A stretch of DNA of 64,000 bases, taken from contig CAKZJV010000007.1 in NCBI GenBank assembly GCA_937120475.1, forward strand, positions 1,628,068 to 1,692,067, in the 5' to 3' direction. Both the position numbers and the translations under genes were made by a program. Of the stretch, positions 24,460 through 33,849 are shown one piece after another; positions within the stretch are counted from its first letter, which is position 1, and every line of letters starts with the position of its first letter. This DNA is from an uncultured Cryomorphaceae bacterium. GTDB taxonomy: Bacteria > Bacteroidota > Bacteroidia > Flavobacteriales > Schleiferiaceae. The notes beneath the pieces are model-generated. The model was not told the DNA's origin. It did no database searches and was given only the letters and a program-made list of their open reading frames with translations.

Positions 24460-27400
24460 TTAAAAGTTGTAAGAAATTCCCAAGCGAACCCTACGGGGTA
24501 AAGAGAAGTTAAACGGACTCTGCACCCTTCTGTTGTACTGATCCACAAATGCCTGGGCACTGGTTTGTTGGCTAATTTGACTTTGTGCTGATGAAGAAGC
24601 TAAATATCCATCATCATCGGGGCTACCGGTAAAGGGATATACATTCACCACGTTCTTAGTGTTAAACAGGTTCAGTATCTGGAAGTAAACTTCAAGAGAC
24701 TGATTTCTCTTTTCCTTGGACAAGTTGAATACTTTATTAATACGAGCATCAAAAGTAGTGCTCCAGGGTAAGCGCGCCCCATTGATCTGACCCTCTACCT
24801 GTGAAATAGAAGATGGGTTACCGATGGTTAATGGGTAAGGGTCGTTCCTTCTGGTATAAGGAGTTCCTGAAAGAGCATTCATAGTAATGTTGATACCGGC
24901 ATTTTCAAATACCCTTGAGTTACCCCAAACCGGTCCGTTATAATTTGACCCGGAGCCGTAACGATAATCTAAACGTACCAATATCTGGTGACGGTTATCG
25001 AAGGTAAGGGGAAGGATGTACCTAAGGTTGGGTTGGCCTGTGTTTGCCAGGTTTGCACCGGAAGTAGCACTGGAACCGGTACCATCGGCAAACTGGAGGG
25101 TATAGTTAGCGTCCAGTTTAATATTGTTGGTCCTTCTCAATTCGTATTCCAACGTAAAACCTTTTACTGTACCGAAGTCAAGGTTACTGTAGGCGATGTA
25201 CGTAATCGGATACGCCTGGCTGAAAGCCACCGTTTGAATCAAATCCCGGAGCTCACGGTAAAAGGCAGCAATTTTTAAGGCACTTCTATCGGTAAGTGTT
25301 TGCTTAAAACCTAATTCGTATTCTGTAGTCTTTTGTGGCCTGAGGTTAGGGTTGTTCAAAATACCCTGTGCTCTCCTGTTGGATAAATCCAGGTACTCGA
25401 ACGGATCAAGGCGTGACAGACCGGTAGTTGGTCTTTGGGCCAGTACATCGTAGTGAGCGATAAAAAGGGCTTCATCCGTAATGGGGAAGTTGAATGCAAC
25501 ACGCGGCATAACCACCGTTTGTGGATCATAGTCCTTGAAAGAAGCAGCCGTTGGTTGTTGATCCTGTAATTCAAAAACCCCTTCGTCATTCTCCACCAAT
25601 ACGGGTGGGTTCACCAGGAAAGGCTTGATACTACCACCGGCAGCATTCGCCAATTCCTGTGGATTGGCCAAAGGCTCACCCTGTGAGTTAAACCATTGGT
25701 TGTTCTCAGGATCGCGATACCCTACAATACTGGCACTTCCATAATCAAAGTTGTTTACATACACCACGTAATCTCCTCCAACCGAAGATGGAACAATCTC
25801 ATCACTTAGGTCAGTATTAGGCAGGTCCTGAACACTATAAGTGGGGTATAATACAAATGGGTCTTTCAACACTTGTTGATTCAGGTCGAAACGGTCCACA
25901 CGTACACCAATATTAAAAGTGAGGTCGTTGAATGTAAACTGATCCTGAATGTAACCGGCAATATAAATCGGTTGGAAAGCCCCTACCGGACGGGTAAAGT
26001 TTCCACGCTCATCTCTTTCAGTAAAGAAATCAGAAATACTGGGTTGGGTTTCGATAACATTACCGGTATAGTCGTAACCATAATAGCTTACAAAGTGAGT
26101 ACCGTTAGGGTTGATTAACTCGTCAGGCGAGAAAAAGTCCAGCGAAAACAGCGAAGGGTCTAACTCATGAATATTAATCTTCTCAGTACTTTGAGGATCA
26201 AGACCCAGGGCTAAACGTACGTTGCGGTCCAGTTCACTTTGATCTCCCTCCACGTAAAGGCGGTTATAGTTAATGGTATCCTGATACTGGCCATCTACAA
26301 TTACTGGCAGTGCAGTATTCAAATCCAACTGCTCAATACCGGTATTCTGCAACTGATCCATTAGTTGCCATAAACCAACGGCATTCAAGGCGTAAGCACG
26401 GTCACTACGTTGCTCGTATTCGAAACCAACAATTAAAGAGTGATCGCCAATATCAAAGTTGGTAGAAGCCGTTACACGAAACTGGCTGTTGCGATCGCGG
26501 TAGTAGTTTGCTCCAATGCCAATGGCTCCAAAACCCTGGGTAGTACCGGGGCTGCTCCAAAGACCATCGTACATGCTCCTTGGGTTCAGACCGTTTACCG
26601 GAATACCGGCACCACGGATATCGTCCAGGGTACGAACGGAAAGACCGGGGTTATCTTCTGCCAGATCATAATAAGTAGAGGTGTAGTTCCCTTTTACGCG
26701 GTTGTTCTCACCCTGCTCAAAGTCAACCCGTACCGGGCTGTCACCTACATATCTCCAGCCGAAAAGACCGGTTCCTTCACCGGTAGAGTCAATCTCATGC
26801 TCTCCATATACATAAAAGGGAACTTCAATAACGTCAAACCTACCTACGTGACCGTAGCGGAAAAAGTCTTCCTCGTAACGGTCGTCAAATATCCTGGTAT
26901 TGGTACGGGTGTAATCCACCTGAATGTTGTAAAAGGCATTCTTTATAAGGCTTCTGTTATCATCAGCCGAGGTACCAAACTGTTGCTGGAAACGTGCATA
27001 ACCACTCCAGTCGGAATCAATACCCCTCAGGTTATTCTTGTAATTGAAGATATGGTCAAGATAGCTATTCCTCATGTCATTGCTATAGGTCCATCTTCCA
27101 CCCAAAGTAAGGTTGGTGGTTTTGCTGGTTTTAATCTGTATGTTTCCGTTTAACCTGATTTGGTTGTTGAAGCTATTGGGCTGAAAGTCGATATCGCTAA
27201 GCTGATCTTCAGTAACGTATTCAGAGCGATACTGAATACTGGTACCGGAAGGATCGAGCAGAATCGGAGTGGTTTCCAGATCAATGAGAGCATCCTCATC
27301 CAACCTTACATATGGTATTGCTCCGGGGCGGCTTTCCTTTTGATATTCAAATTCGCTGGAAAGCAGGAAACCGATAATGGGCTGGTTATCTTTATTCTTA

Positions 27401-28194
27401 TAAATAGGGCCACCTATGGTAAGAGCTGCAAGGTTGTAGTCGTAATCCCCAAATGCATCGGTAGAAATAAGCTCCAACGGTGTGGAGGTAAGTATTTCAA
27501 AGTTTCCAAAATATTGACCGCTAGGTCCACGGGTAGTGGTACTGATCACACCTCCCACGGCATCACCGTATTGGGCAGGAAGACCACCGGTAATTACCTC
27601 TGTTTGCTGAATGGCCGCCTGGGGAATGTTTACTGAACCCCTCACCTTTACACCATCTATAAAGTAAACGGTTCCTTCACCACGCGCTCCCCGAATATTG
27701 GTATTACCGTTAGCATCCTGGGTTACACCTGCAGCCTGCGAAGCTACTGAGGTAATATCCCGTACAGCCATATTCTGAATGTCTTCAGCGGTGGTAACCT
27801 TACTGGATTTGGTTTTATCGATAAGCGGAGCCTCATAGGTAATGGTTACCTCACCAATGGTGTTGGAAGCTTCCCTCATTTTAAAATCCTGAATGGTAGG
27901 GGCGTTAGGAGAAATGATAATGTTGGTAAGGGTTATTTTGGCGTAACCTGTAAATGTAACTTCAACATTATACGTTCCCGGAGTTACGGGATTGATATTG
28001 TACTCACCATCAAAGTCGGTAGCGCCACCTGTTACAATCGCTCCGGCATCATCTTTGATTACTATGTTGGCCAATGGAATGGTTTCACCGCTTTGAGCAT
28101 CGATAACCTTTCCTCGTAGTGAACCAGGCCTTGTTTGTGCGAAAGTGCAGAATGACGAAAATGTAAGCAGCAGCACTAGTAATTTCTTTCCCAT
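24460..28194 (-). CDS. TonB-dependent outer membrane receptor with CarboxypepD-like domain (1244 aa)
   Basis: The protein has a signal peptide (M-G-K-K-L, cleavage after T-F-A-Q), then a carboxypeptidase-regulatory-like domain (about 25-110, with G-K-V-I-D-A-Q-S-G-E-T-I-P-L-A). A plug follows (about 120-240, with N-I-R-G-A-R-G-E-G and G-G-L-P-A-Q-Y-G-D-A-V-G-G-V). A very long barrel with large extracellular loops ends in Phe. At 1244 residues it is much longer than ordinary siderophore receptors, nearer SusC size. It heads a three-gene operon with a 1368-aa secreted protein and a PorV/PorQ-like barrel; no SusD homologue is present. The ligand is unknown. Confidence 0.92.
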   Translation of the reverse strand: MGKKLLVLLLTFSSFCTFAQTRPGSLRGKVIDAQSGETIPLANIVIKDDAGAIVTGGATDFDGEYNINPVTPGTYNVEVTFTGYAKITLTNIIISPNAPTIQDFKMREASNTIGEVTITYEAPLIDKTKSSKVTTAEDIQNMAVRDITSVASQAAGVTQDANGNTNIRGARGEGTVYFIDGVKVRGSVNIPQAAIQQTEVITGGLPAQYGDAVGGVISTTTRGPSGQYFGNFEILTSTPLELISTDAFGDYDYNLAALTIGGPIYKNKDNQPIIGFLLSSEFEYQKESRPGAIPYVRLDEDALIDLETTPILLDPSGTSIQYRSEYVTEDQLSDIDFQPNSFNNQIRLNGNIQIKTSKTTNLTLGGRWTYSNDMRNSYLDHIFNYKNNLRGIDSDWSGYARFQQQFGTSADDNRSLIKNAFYNIQVDYTRTNTRIFDDRYEEDFFRYGHVGRFDVIEVPFYVYGEHEIDSTGEGTGLFGWRYVGDSPVRVDFEQGENNRVKGNYTSTYYDLAEDNPGLSVRTLDDIRGAGIPVNGLNPRSMYDGLWSSPGTTQGFGAIGIGANYYRDRNSQFRVTASTNFDIGDHSLIVGFEYEQRSDRAYALNAVGLWQLMDQLQNTGIEQLDLNTALPVIVDGQYQDTINYNRLYVEGDQSELDRNVRLALGLDPQSTEKINIHELDPSLFSLDFFSPDELINPNGTHFVSYYGYDYTGNVIETQPSISDFFTERDERGNFTRPVGAFQPIYIAGYIQDQFTFNDLTFNIGVRVDRFDLNQQVLKDPFVLYPTYSVQDLPNTDLSDEIVPSSVGGDYVVYVNNFDYGSASIVGYRDPENNQWFNSQGEPLANPQELANAAGGSIKPFLVNPPVLVENDEGVFELQDQQPTAASFKDYDPQTVVMPRVAFNFPITDEALFIAHYDVLAQRPTTGLSRLDPFEYLDLSNRRAQGILNNPNLRPQKTTEYELGFKQTLTDRSALKIAAFYRELRDLIQTVAFSQAYPITYIAYSNLDFGTVKGFTLEYELRRTNNIKLDANYTLQFADGTGSSATSGANLANTGQPNLRYILPLTFDNRHQILVRLDYRYGSGSNYNGPVWGNSRVFENAGINITMNALSGTPYTRRNDPYPLTIGNPSSISQVEGQINGARLPWSTTFDARINKVFNLSKEKRNQSLEVYFQILNLFNTKNVVNVYPFTGSPDDDGYLASSSAQSQISQQTSAQAFVDQYNRRVQSPFNFSLPRRVRLGISYNF

Positions 28195-28432
28195 ATATCC
28201 ATGTTTAGGTTAGAAAAACCCTTGGGTTATTTTTAAAAGGGCGTAAATATAACATAAATTAATCCTTCTCAACAACGTGTAAATCGCAGTGAATGAAGGG
28301 CTCTCTCAATAAAAACTTGATAATGAAGCTTTTCTTCTTAACATTTCTTTAAGATTTGCAAAAGCTGCGTTGCAAGGATACGATTTAAAGGTCGTAAACA
28401 GTTAATAGTATCTTTACAATTAAATCATTTAA

Positions 28433-28861
28433 ATGCGATTTCTACTTTTATTGACTGTGCTTTTCATGATGGTTGCACCGGCTTGTAAAAAAAACCGGCA
28501 AACCGACTTTCCCAATGTACGGGTGGAGCAGTATGTTTACCTGAATAATCCCAGCAACTATGATTTAGCCACCCCTGGCGGCTGGACTTACCACGAGGGT
28601 GGGTACCGTGGAATTATTGTAGTTAGAAGGTTTATAAATGGCACACAAGATGATTTTGCGGCCTTTGATCGCGCCTGTCCCATTCATTACAGCGATGAGT
28701 GCAGCCAGCTTATAGTTACCGATGATAATATTTTCGGGGAGTGCCAGTGCAACAATGAAAAATACCTTCTTTTTGATGGGTCACCCTCCGATGGTGCGCA
28801 ACAAAGTCTTATTCAATACCGCACCGACTATCGTGATGGCGTGGTTTATATTTCCAATTGA
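28433..28861 (+). CDS. Rieske-like lipoprotein with degenerate cluster ligands
   Basis: A 142-residue protein with lipoprotein signal (lipobox ending in Cys18, A-P-A-C-K-K). The rest resembles Bacteroidota Rieske-type lipoproteins in order of elements: A-F-D-R-A-C-P-I-H, a spacer with C-S-Q-L-I-V, then G-E-C-Q-C-N-N-E-K-Y-L-L-F-D-G-S-P. A functional Rieske site needs C-x-H and C-x-x-H. Here the first is C-P-I-H and the second has no His, so binding of a 2Fe-2S cluster is unlikely; the Cys residues may instead form disulfides. It starts an apparent two-gene operon with the next membrane protein (4-bp gap). Confidence 0.7.
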   Translation: MRFLLLLTVLFMMVAPACKKNRQTDFPNVRVEQYVYLNNPSNYDLATPGGWTYHEGGYRGIIVVRRFINGTQDDFAAFDRACPIHYSDECSQLIVTDDNIFGECQCNNEKYLLFDGSPSDGAQQSLIQYRTDYRDGVVYISN

Positions 28862-28865
28862 AAGT

Positions 28866-29294
28866 ATGAAAATCCATTACCATCCCGCCCGCCTTAAAAG
28901 TAACCTAAGGTCATCACTACTCAGTTGTGTAGTGGGCGCCTGTATCATTATTACCGCTTATTCTTTGGGTGCAGATTCTCATTCGGTGCTAAGGTCCGTA
29001 GGGGGTGGTGTGCTGGGCGCAGGAGTGGCTACATTACTATTATATTTCTATGAGAAGCAATACCACTACCTTATTATTGAAAATAATACCATCCGAAAGG
29101 GGAGGCCCTGGGCTTCCAGGATTGCGCTCACCGATATTACCGGTGTAAAAAAATTTGCGGGTGATTATACCCTGATTACTCCCAGGCGTAAAATGACAAT
29201 CGATACACAAATCATCGATCCGCAGTCTTTAAAAAAGCTGGACGAAGTGCTCGAAAAAACGCAGGCGCAGCAGGGAGTAAGCACGCACCATTAA
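28866..29294 (+). CDS. Membrane protein with PH-like C-terminal domain
   Basis: A 142-residue protein with two hydrophobic helices (about 17-35 and 44-64), followed by a soluble beta-rich domain of about 70 residues (L-I-I-E-N-N-T-I-R-K-G-R-P-W, I-T-G-V-K-K-F, then a C-terminal helix). This layout resembles bacterial PH-domain membrane proteins. The ATG at 28866 was chosen because it lies 4 bp after the preceding stop; a longer in-frame extension would run back through the preceding gene. Function unknown. A strong terminator follows. Confidence 0.7.
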   Translation: MKIHYHPARLKSNLRSSLLSCVVGACIIITAYSLGADSHSVLRSVGGGVLGAGVATLLLYFYEKQYHYLIIENNTIRKGRPWASRIALTDITGVKKFAGDYTLITPRRKMTIDTQIIDPQSLKKLDEVLEKTQAQQGVSTHH

Positions 29295-29329
29295 AAAAGC
29301 CCCCCCGATTGCTCGGGGGGGCTTTTTTT
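29293..29329. terminator. Strong bidirectional terminator between convergent units
   Basis: AAAAAAGCCCCCCCGA pairs with TCGGGGGGGCTTTTTT around a 4-nt loop, starting at the stop codon of the PH-like gene. It can end both that transcript and the atpD-atpC transcript arriving from the other side. Confidence 0.9.
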
Positions 29330-29352
29330 AATACTTGATCTATTTAATCCGC

Positions 29353-29643
29353 TTATTCGGCCAGCACAATAACCTTGTTCTTCTGAACTTCTACCACCCC
29401 ACCTTTAATGGCCAGGCGTAAAATACGGTCGTTGCTTTTATCGGGTTCAATCTCTCCACTCAACTCATTGAACTTTTTGTATGAATCGGGTAAGTCGATT
29501 TTAACCACGCCCTCTTTGAGGGTACTGATCAGCGCAGCGTGATTATCCAATATCTGAAACAAACCTTCCTTGCCGGGCAACTGTACGGCATCGGCCGACC
29601 CTTTAAAGATGATGGTTTCAGGAGTTATAATTTCTAAATGCAT
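29353..29643 (-). CDS. atpC: F1 ATP synthase epsilon subunit (short form)
   Basis: The 96-residue protein matches the N-terminal beta-sandwich of the epsilon subunit (M-x-L-E-I-I-T-P-E, L-P-G-K-E-G-L-F-Q-I-L-D-N-H-A-A-L-I-S-T-L, and G-G-V-V-E-V). The C-terminal two-helix domain of about 45 residues found in E. coli is absent, as is usual in Bacteroidota, so the inhibitory function of those helices is missing. The subunit forms the F1 central stalk with gamma. It follows atpD after a 92-bp gap that holds a small palindromic repeat. Confidence 0.93.
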   Translation of the reverse strand: MHLEIITPETIIFKGSADAVQLPGKEGLFQILDNHAALISTLKEGVVKIDLPDSYKKFNELSGEIEPDKSNDRILRLAIKGGVVEVQKNKVIVLAE

Positions 29644-29660
29644 ACTCTCCAGTTCTAATG

Positions 29661-29695
29661 TTTAAGGCCTGCTTGCCGCAGGCAAGTTCAAGGCT
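29661..29695 (-). repeat. Short interspersed palindromic repeat, copy 3 (between atpD and atpC)
   Basis: A perfect 35-bp inverted copy of 4191-4225, with the CTTGCC/GGCAAG hairpin. Here it sits inside an operon, between two ATP synthase genes, so it is transcribed and could form a stem in the mRNA. Confidence 0.75.
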
Positions 29696-29735
29696 TAAAG
29701 CGAATTAATCACTTATATCCTTAAAAATTAAACTA

Positions 29736-31259
<1,524 letters not shown>

Positions 31260-31301
31260 CTATTTAATGTTAACAGAACGACTGTTTTTTAAATTCGGGT
31301 G

Positions 31302-31309
31302 CAAAAATA
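31302..31309 (-). promoter_or_regulatory. Possible -7 box of the atpD promoter
   Basis: TATTTTTG on the minus strand matches TAnnTTTG, about 50 bp before the atpD start. No TTG is at the expected -33 distance, only a T-rich stretch, so support is partial. Confidence 0.45.
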
Positions 31310-31338
31310 GATGTTTTTATTAAAAGCAGACAGGCCTG

Positions 31339-31365
31339 TTGGGCTTTTTATTTTTTCTAATTTTG
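31339..31365 (+). promoter_or_regulatory. Bacteroidota-type promoter of ribF
   Basis: TTG (31339-31341), a 16-nt spacer and TAATTTTG (31358-31365). The -7 box is exact; the spacer is slightly short. Transcription would start about 60 bp before ribF. The leader shows no FMN riboswitch. Confidence 0.55.
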
Positions 31366-31433
31366 AACATACTATTAACAGAAGTGTCATTTCTGTATCT
31401 CGTTGATTTTTAAATACCTTAAACTTCATTTTA

Positions 31434-32372
31434 TTGAAGGTTTACTACTCCCTGGAGGATTTCTCCAGACTACCATCGGCCGTGGTGACCACCGGTACTT
31501 TTGACGGTGTACACCGTGGGCATAAAAAAATACTGAACCGTTTGAATGACGTGGCGCAGCAAAATGGTGGCGAATCCGTACTGCTTACCTTTTTTCCGCA
31601 CCCCCGGATGGTGTTACAGCCGGATATGGAACTGAAAATGTTGAACTCCCAGGCTGAGAAGATTGAACTGCTTAAGCACACCGGGCTGGATCATCTTATC
31701 ATTCATCCTTTTACCAAAGACTTTAGCCGGATTACCTCTCTTGATTTTGTACGCAACATCCTGGTAAATACGGTAGGAGCTAAAAAACTGGTTATCGGTT
31801 ATGATCATCACTTTGGCCGTAACCGAGAAGGAAGCTTTGAGCACCTTAAGGAGTTTGGGCCTGTGTACGGCTTTGACGTTGAGGAAATACCGGCCGAGGA
31901 TATTGAAGATATTACCATTAGCAGTACCAAAATAAGAAATGCCCTATCGGAAGGAGATTTACAAACGGCCAATGAGTATTTGGGTTACTCCTTTCCCCTT
32001 ACAGGACGGGTTTCCGAAGGTGAAAAGCTGGGGTCTAAAATGGGCTTCCCCACCGCCAATATCCTGGTGGAAGAAACCTATAAGCTAATACCGGGCGATG
32101 GAGTATATGCCGTTGAAGTAATATTCCCTTCCCATAGCGAAGACCTGTACCACGGTATGTGCAACATTGGGGTTCGCCCTACTTTTAACGGGAAGTTCAA
32201 AACCATTGAAACCAACTTGTTCAATTTTAACCGTAATATATATGGTGAACAGATCACGTTGCGTTTTAAAGAGCGCCTGAGAGGCGAAATTAAATTTTCA
32301 AAGCCTGAGGAATTGAAGGAACAATTGAAGAAGGATGCGGAACATGCTCGCCAGGTATTGGGTACTCTTTAG
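31434..32372 (+). CDS. ribF: Bifunctional riboflavin kinase / FAD synthetase
   Basis: RibF phosphorylates riboflavin to FMN and adenylates FMN to FAD in the cytoplasm. The 312-residue protein has the adenylyltransferase domain first (about 1-180: V-T-T-G-T-F-D-G-V-H-R-G-H, I-S-S-T-K-I-R) and the kinase domain second (about 185-312: G-E-K-L-G-S-K-M-G-F-P-T-A-N-I, G-V-Y-A-V, N-I-G-V-R-P-T-F). The frame begins with TTG directly before K-V-Y-Y-S, the first initiator giving the full N-terminus. The 3' end overlaps the following LRR gene by up to 38 bp, implying translational coupling. Confidence 0.95.
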   Translation: MKVYYSLEDFSRLPSAVVTTGTFDGVHRGHKKILNRLNDVAQQNGGESVLLTFFPHPRMVLQPDMELKMLNSQAEKIELLKHTGLDHLIIHPFTKDFSRITSLDFVRNILVNTVGAKKLVIGYDHHFGRNREGSFEHLKEFGPVYGFDVEEIPAEDIEDITISSTKIRNALSEGDLQTANEYLGYSFPLTGRVSEGEKLGSKMGFPTANILVEETYKLIPGDGVYAVEVIFPSHSEDLYHGMCNIGVRPTFNGKFKTIETNLFNFNRNIYGEQITLRFKERLRGEIKFSKPEELKEQLKKDAEHARQVLGTL

Positions 32373-32904
32373 TTTTTTGTGGACACTGCCAGGCCTGGCT
32401 CAGGAATATAAGAGTATTGAAAAGGCACTGCAGGAGCCGGAAAAGGTGATTCACCTCAACTTGAGCCGTGAGCGCCTCACCACCCTGCCGGTGGAGATAA
32501 TTCAGTTTCAAAAACTGGAAACTCTTGATCTCAGCCGTAACAAAATGGATAGCCTGCCCACTTTTATCACCCAACTGACCAACCTCCGGCAACTGGACCT
32601 TAGCCGCAACCACTTTACCACAATTCCGGAAGTACTCAAAAAGATGGACACTTTGACCCATCTTAAAATGCCACGCAATCCCGTACGCCAAATACCAACC
32701 TATATAGAAGAGTTCCGGACCCTGCAATATCTTGATCTATGGGACACCGATCTGGAATTTATTGACCCCGCCATCGCGCAGTTGAAAAGCCTTCGCAAGC
32801 TGGATGTAAGAGCCACTTATTTAAAAAGCAAGGAGTTGGAATGGCTGGAAAAGGCGCGACCCGATATGGAGATCGAAAGTACTTACGGCTGCAATTGCGA
32901 TTAG
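32335..32904 (+). CDS. Secreted leucine-rich repeat protein
   Basis: A 189-residue protein with a signal peptide (cleavage after P-G-L-A-Q near residue 23; the ATG at 32344 would also serve). Five or six leucine-rich repeats follow, of the type L-x-x-L-D-L-S-R-N-K-M-D-S-L-P-x-F-I-x-x-L-x-x-L-R-Q. The C-terminus has C-N-C and could be disulfide-bonded. LRR proteins bind other proteins; no partner is evident. The gene starts inside ribF in another frame. Its stop overlaps the convergent era stop in TTAG. Confidence 0.85.
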   Translation: MRNMLARYWVLFSFLWTLPGLAQEYKSIEKALQEPEKVIHLNLSRERLTTLPVEIIQFQKLETLDLSRNKMDSLPTFITQLTNLRQLDLSRNHFTTIPEVLKKMDTLTHLKMPRNPVRQIPTYIEEFRTLQYLDLWDTDLEFIDPAIAQLKSLRKLDVRATYLKSKELEWLEKARPDMEIESTYGCNCD

Positions 32905-33782
32905 TGCCGGTAACCGAAACGCTTCAACTGGCTTTCATCCTGCCGCCAGTTTTTTCTGACCTTTATATGTAAGTCCAGGAAAACCTTTTTCTTAAAAAAC
33001 TCTTCCATGCGAATACGGGCATTGGTACCGGTTTTTTTGATCATCTTACCCTGGTGGCCAATGATGATACCTTTTTGAGTATCGCGCTCGGTGTAAATTA
33101 CCGCCCTTATCCGAATCAGTTTATCCTCCTCTTTAAATTCTTCCACGTCCACCTCTACCGAATAAGGAATTTCCTTTTTGTAGTTGAGGAGTATCTGCTC
33201 GCGGATCATCTCGGAGGTAAAGAAGCGTTCGTTGCGATCGCTCAAGGATTCTTTATCGAAGTAAGGAGGAGACTCGGGCAGCAACTCCACCAGTCTTTGT
33301 TTGAGTTCCTCCACGTTGAAGTTGTGCAGGGCGGAAACCGGGTACACTTCGGCCGCAGGAAATTGCTCCTTCCAATACTCCATTAAATCGGCCATCTTCT
33401 CCTGCTCAATAGTATCCACCTTGTTGATCAAAAGCAAAACCGGCTGCTCTACCTGCTTTAGCCTGTCAAAAAGTTTTTCGTCCTTAAGTGCTTTTTCCCC
33501 CGGCTCTATCATATACAGGAAGATGTCGGCATCTTCAAAAATGCTTTGCACAAAATCCATCATGCTCTCCTGGAGAGCATAAGCCGGTTGAATCACACCC
33601 GGAGTATCGGAAAACACCATCTGGTAATCCGCTTCATTGAGAATACCCAAAATACGATGACGGGTAGTTTGGGCCTTAGGAGTAGCAATGGATAAGCCCT
33701 CCCCTAAAAGAGCATTCATGAGGGTGGACTTCCCCACGTTGGGGTTACCGATGATGTTTACGAAGCCTGCTTTGTGTCCCAT
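32901..33782 (-). CDS. era: GTPase Era
   Basis: Era binds the 3' end of 16S rRNA and helps 30S ribosome assembly. The 293-residue protein has G1 G-N-P-N-V-G-K-S-T-L (about residues 9-18), G2 in K-A-Q-T-T-R, G3 D-T-P-G-V, G4 N-K-V-D, and a C-terminal KH domain with I-I-G-H-Q-G-K-M-I-K. An upstream in-frame ATG (33800) lies within the -7 promoter box, so the ATG at 33782 before G-H-K-A-G-F is preferred. Length then fits Era exactly. Confidence 0.96.
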   Translation of the reverse strand: MGHKAGFVNIIGNPNVGKSTLMNALLGEGLSIATPKAQTTRHRILGILNEADYQMVFSDTPGVIQPAYALQESMMDFVQSIFEDADIFLYMIEPGEKALKDEKLFDRLKQVEQPVLLLINKVDTIEQEKMADLMEYWKEQFPAAEVYPVSALHNFNVEELKQRLVELLPESPPYFDKESLSDRNERFFTSEMIREQILLNYKKEIPYSVEVDVEEFKEEDKLIRIRAVIYTERDTQKGIIIGHQGKMIKKTGTNARIRMEEFFKKKVFLDLHIKVRKNWRQDESQLKRFGYRH

Positions 33783-33797
33783 ATTGTAATTTCCGTG

Positions 33798-33805
33798 CAA
33801 AGATA
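33798..33805 (-). promoter_or_regulatory. Probable -7 box of the era promoter
   Basis: TATCTTTG on the minus strand matches TAnnTTTG and lies 16 bp before the chosen era start codon, giving a leader of about ten bases. A clear -33 TTG was not found. Confidence 0.45.
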
Positions 33806-33849
33806 ATCACTACCTTCTCGCAGTTATTCTATTTGCTTAACATCGTCTA

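Noticed and set aside
26440-27153. 237-codon plus-strand open frame
   Set aside because: Antisense to the 1244-aa TonB receptor; no signal or motif, so a shadow frame.
28722-28865. N-terminal extension of the PH-like membrane protein
   Set aside because: It would be translated from within the Rieske-like gene in another frame, and the residues look non-coding; the ATG at 28866 is 4 bp after that gene.
31366-31433. FMN riboswitch before ribF
   Set aside because: The leader is too short and lacks the conserved RFN-element blocks.
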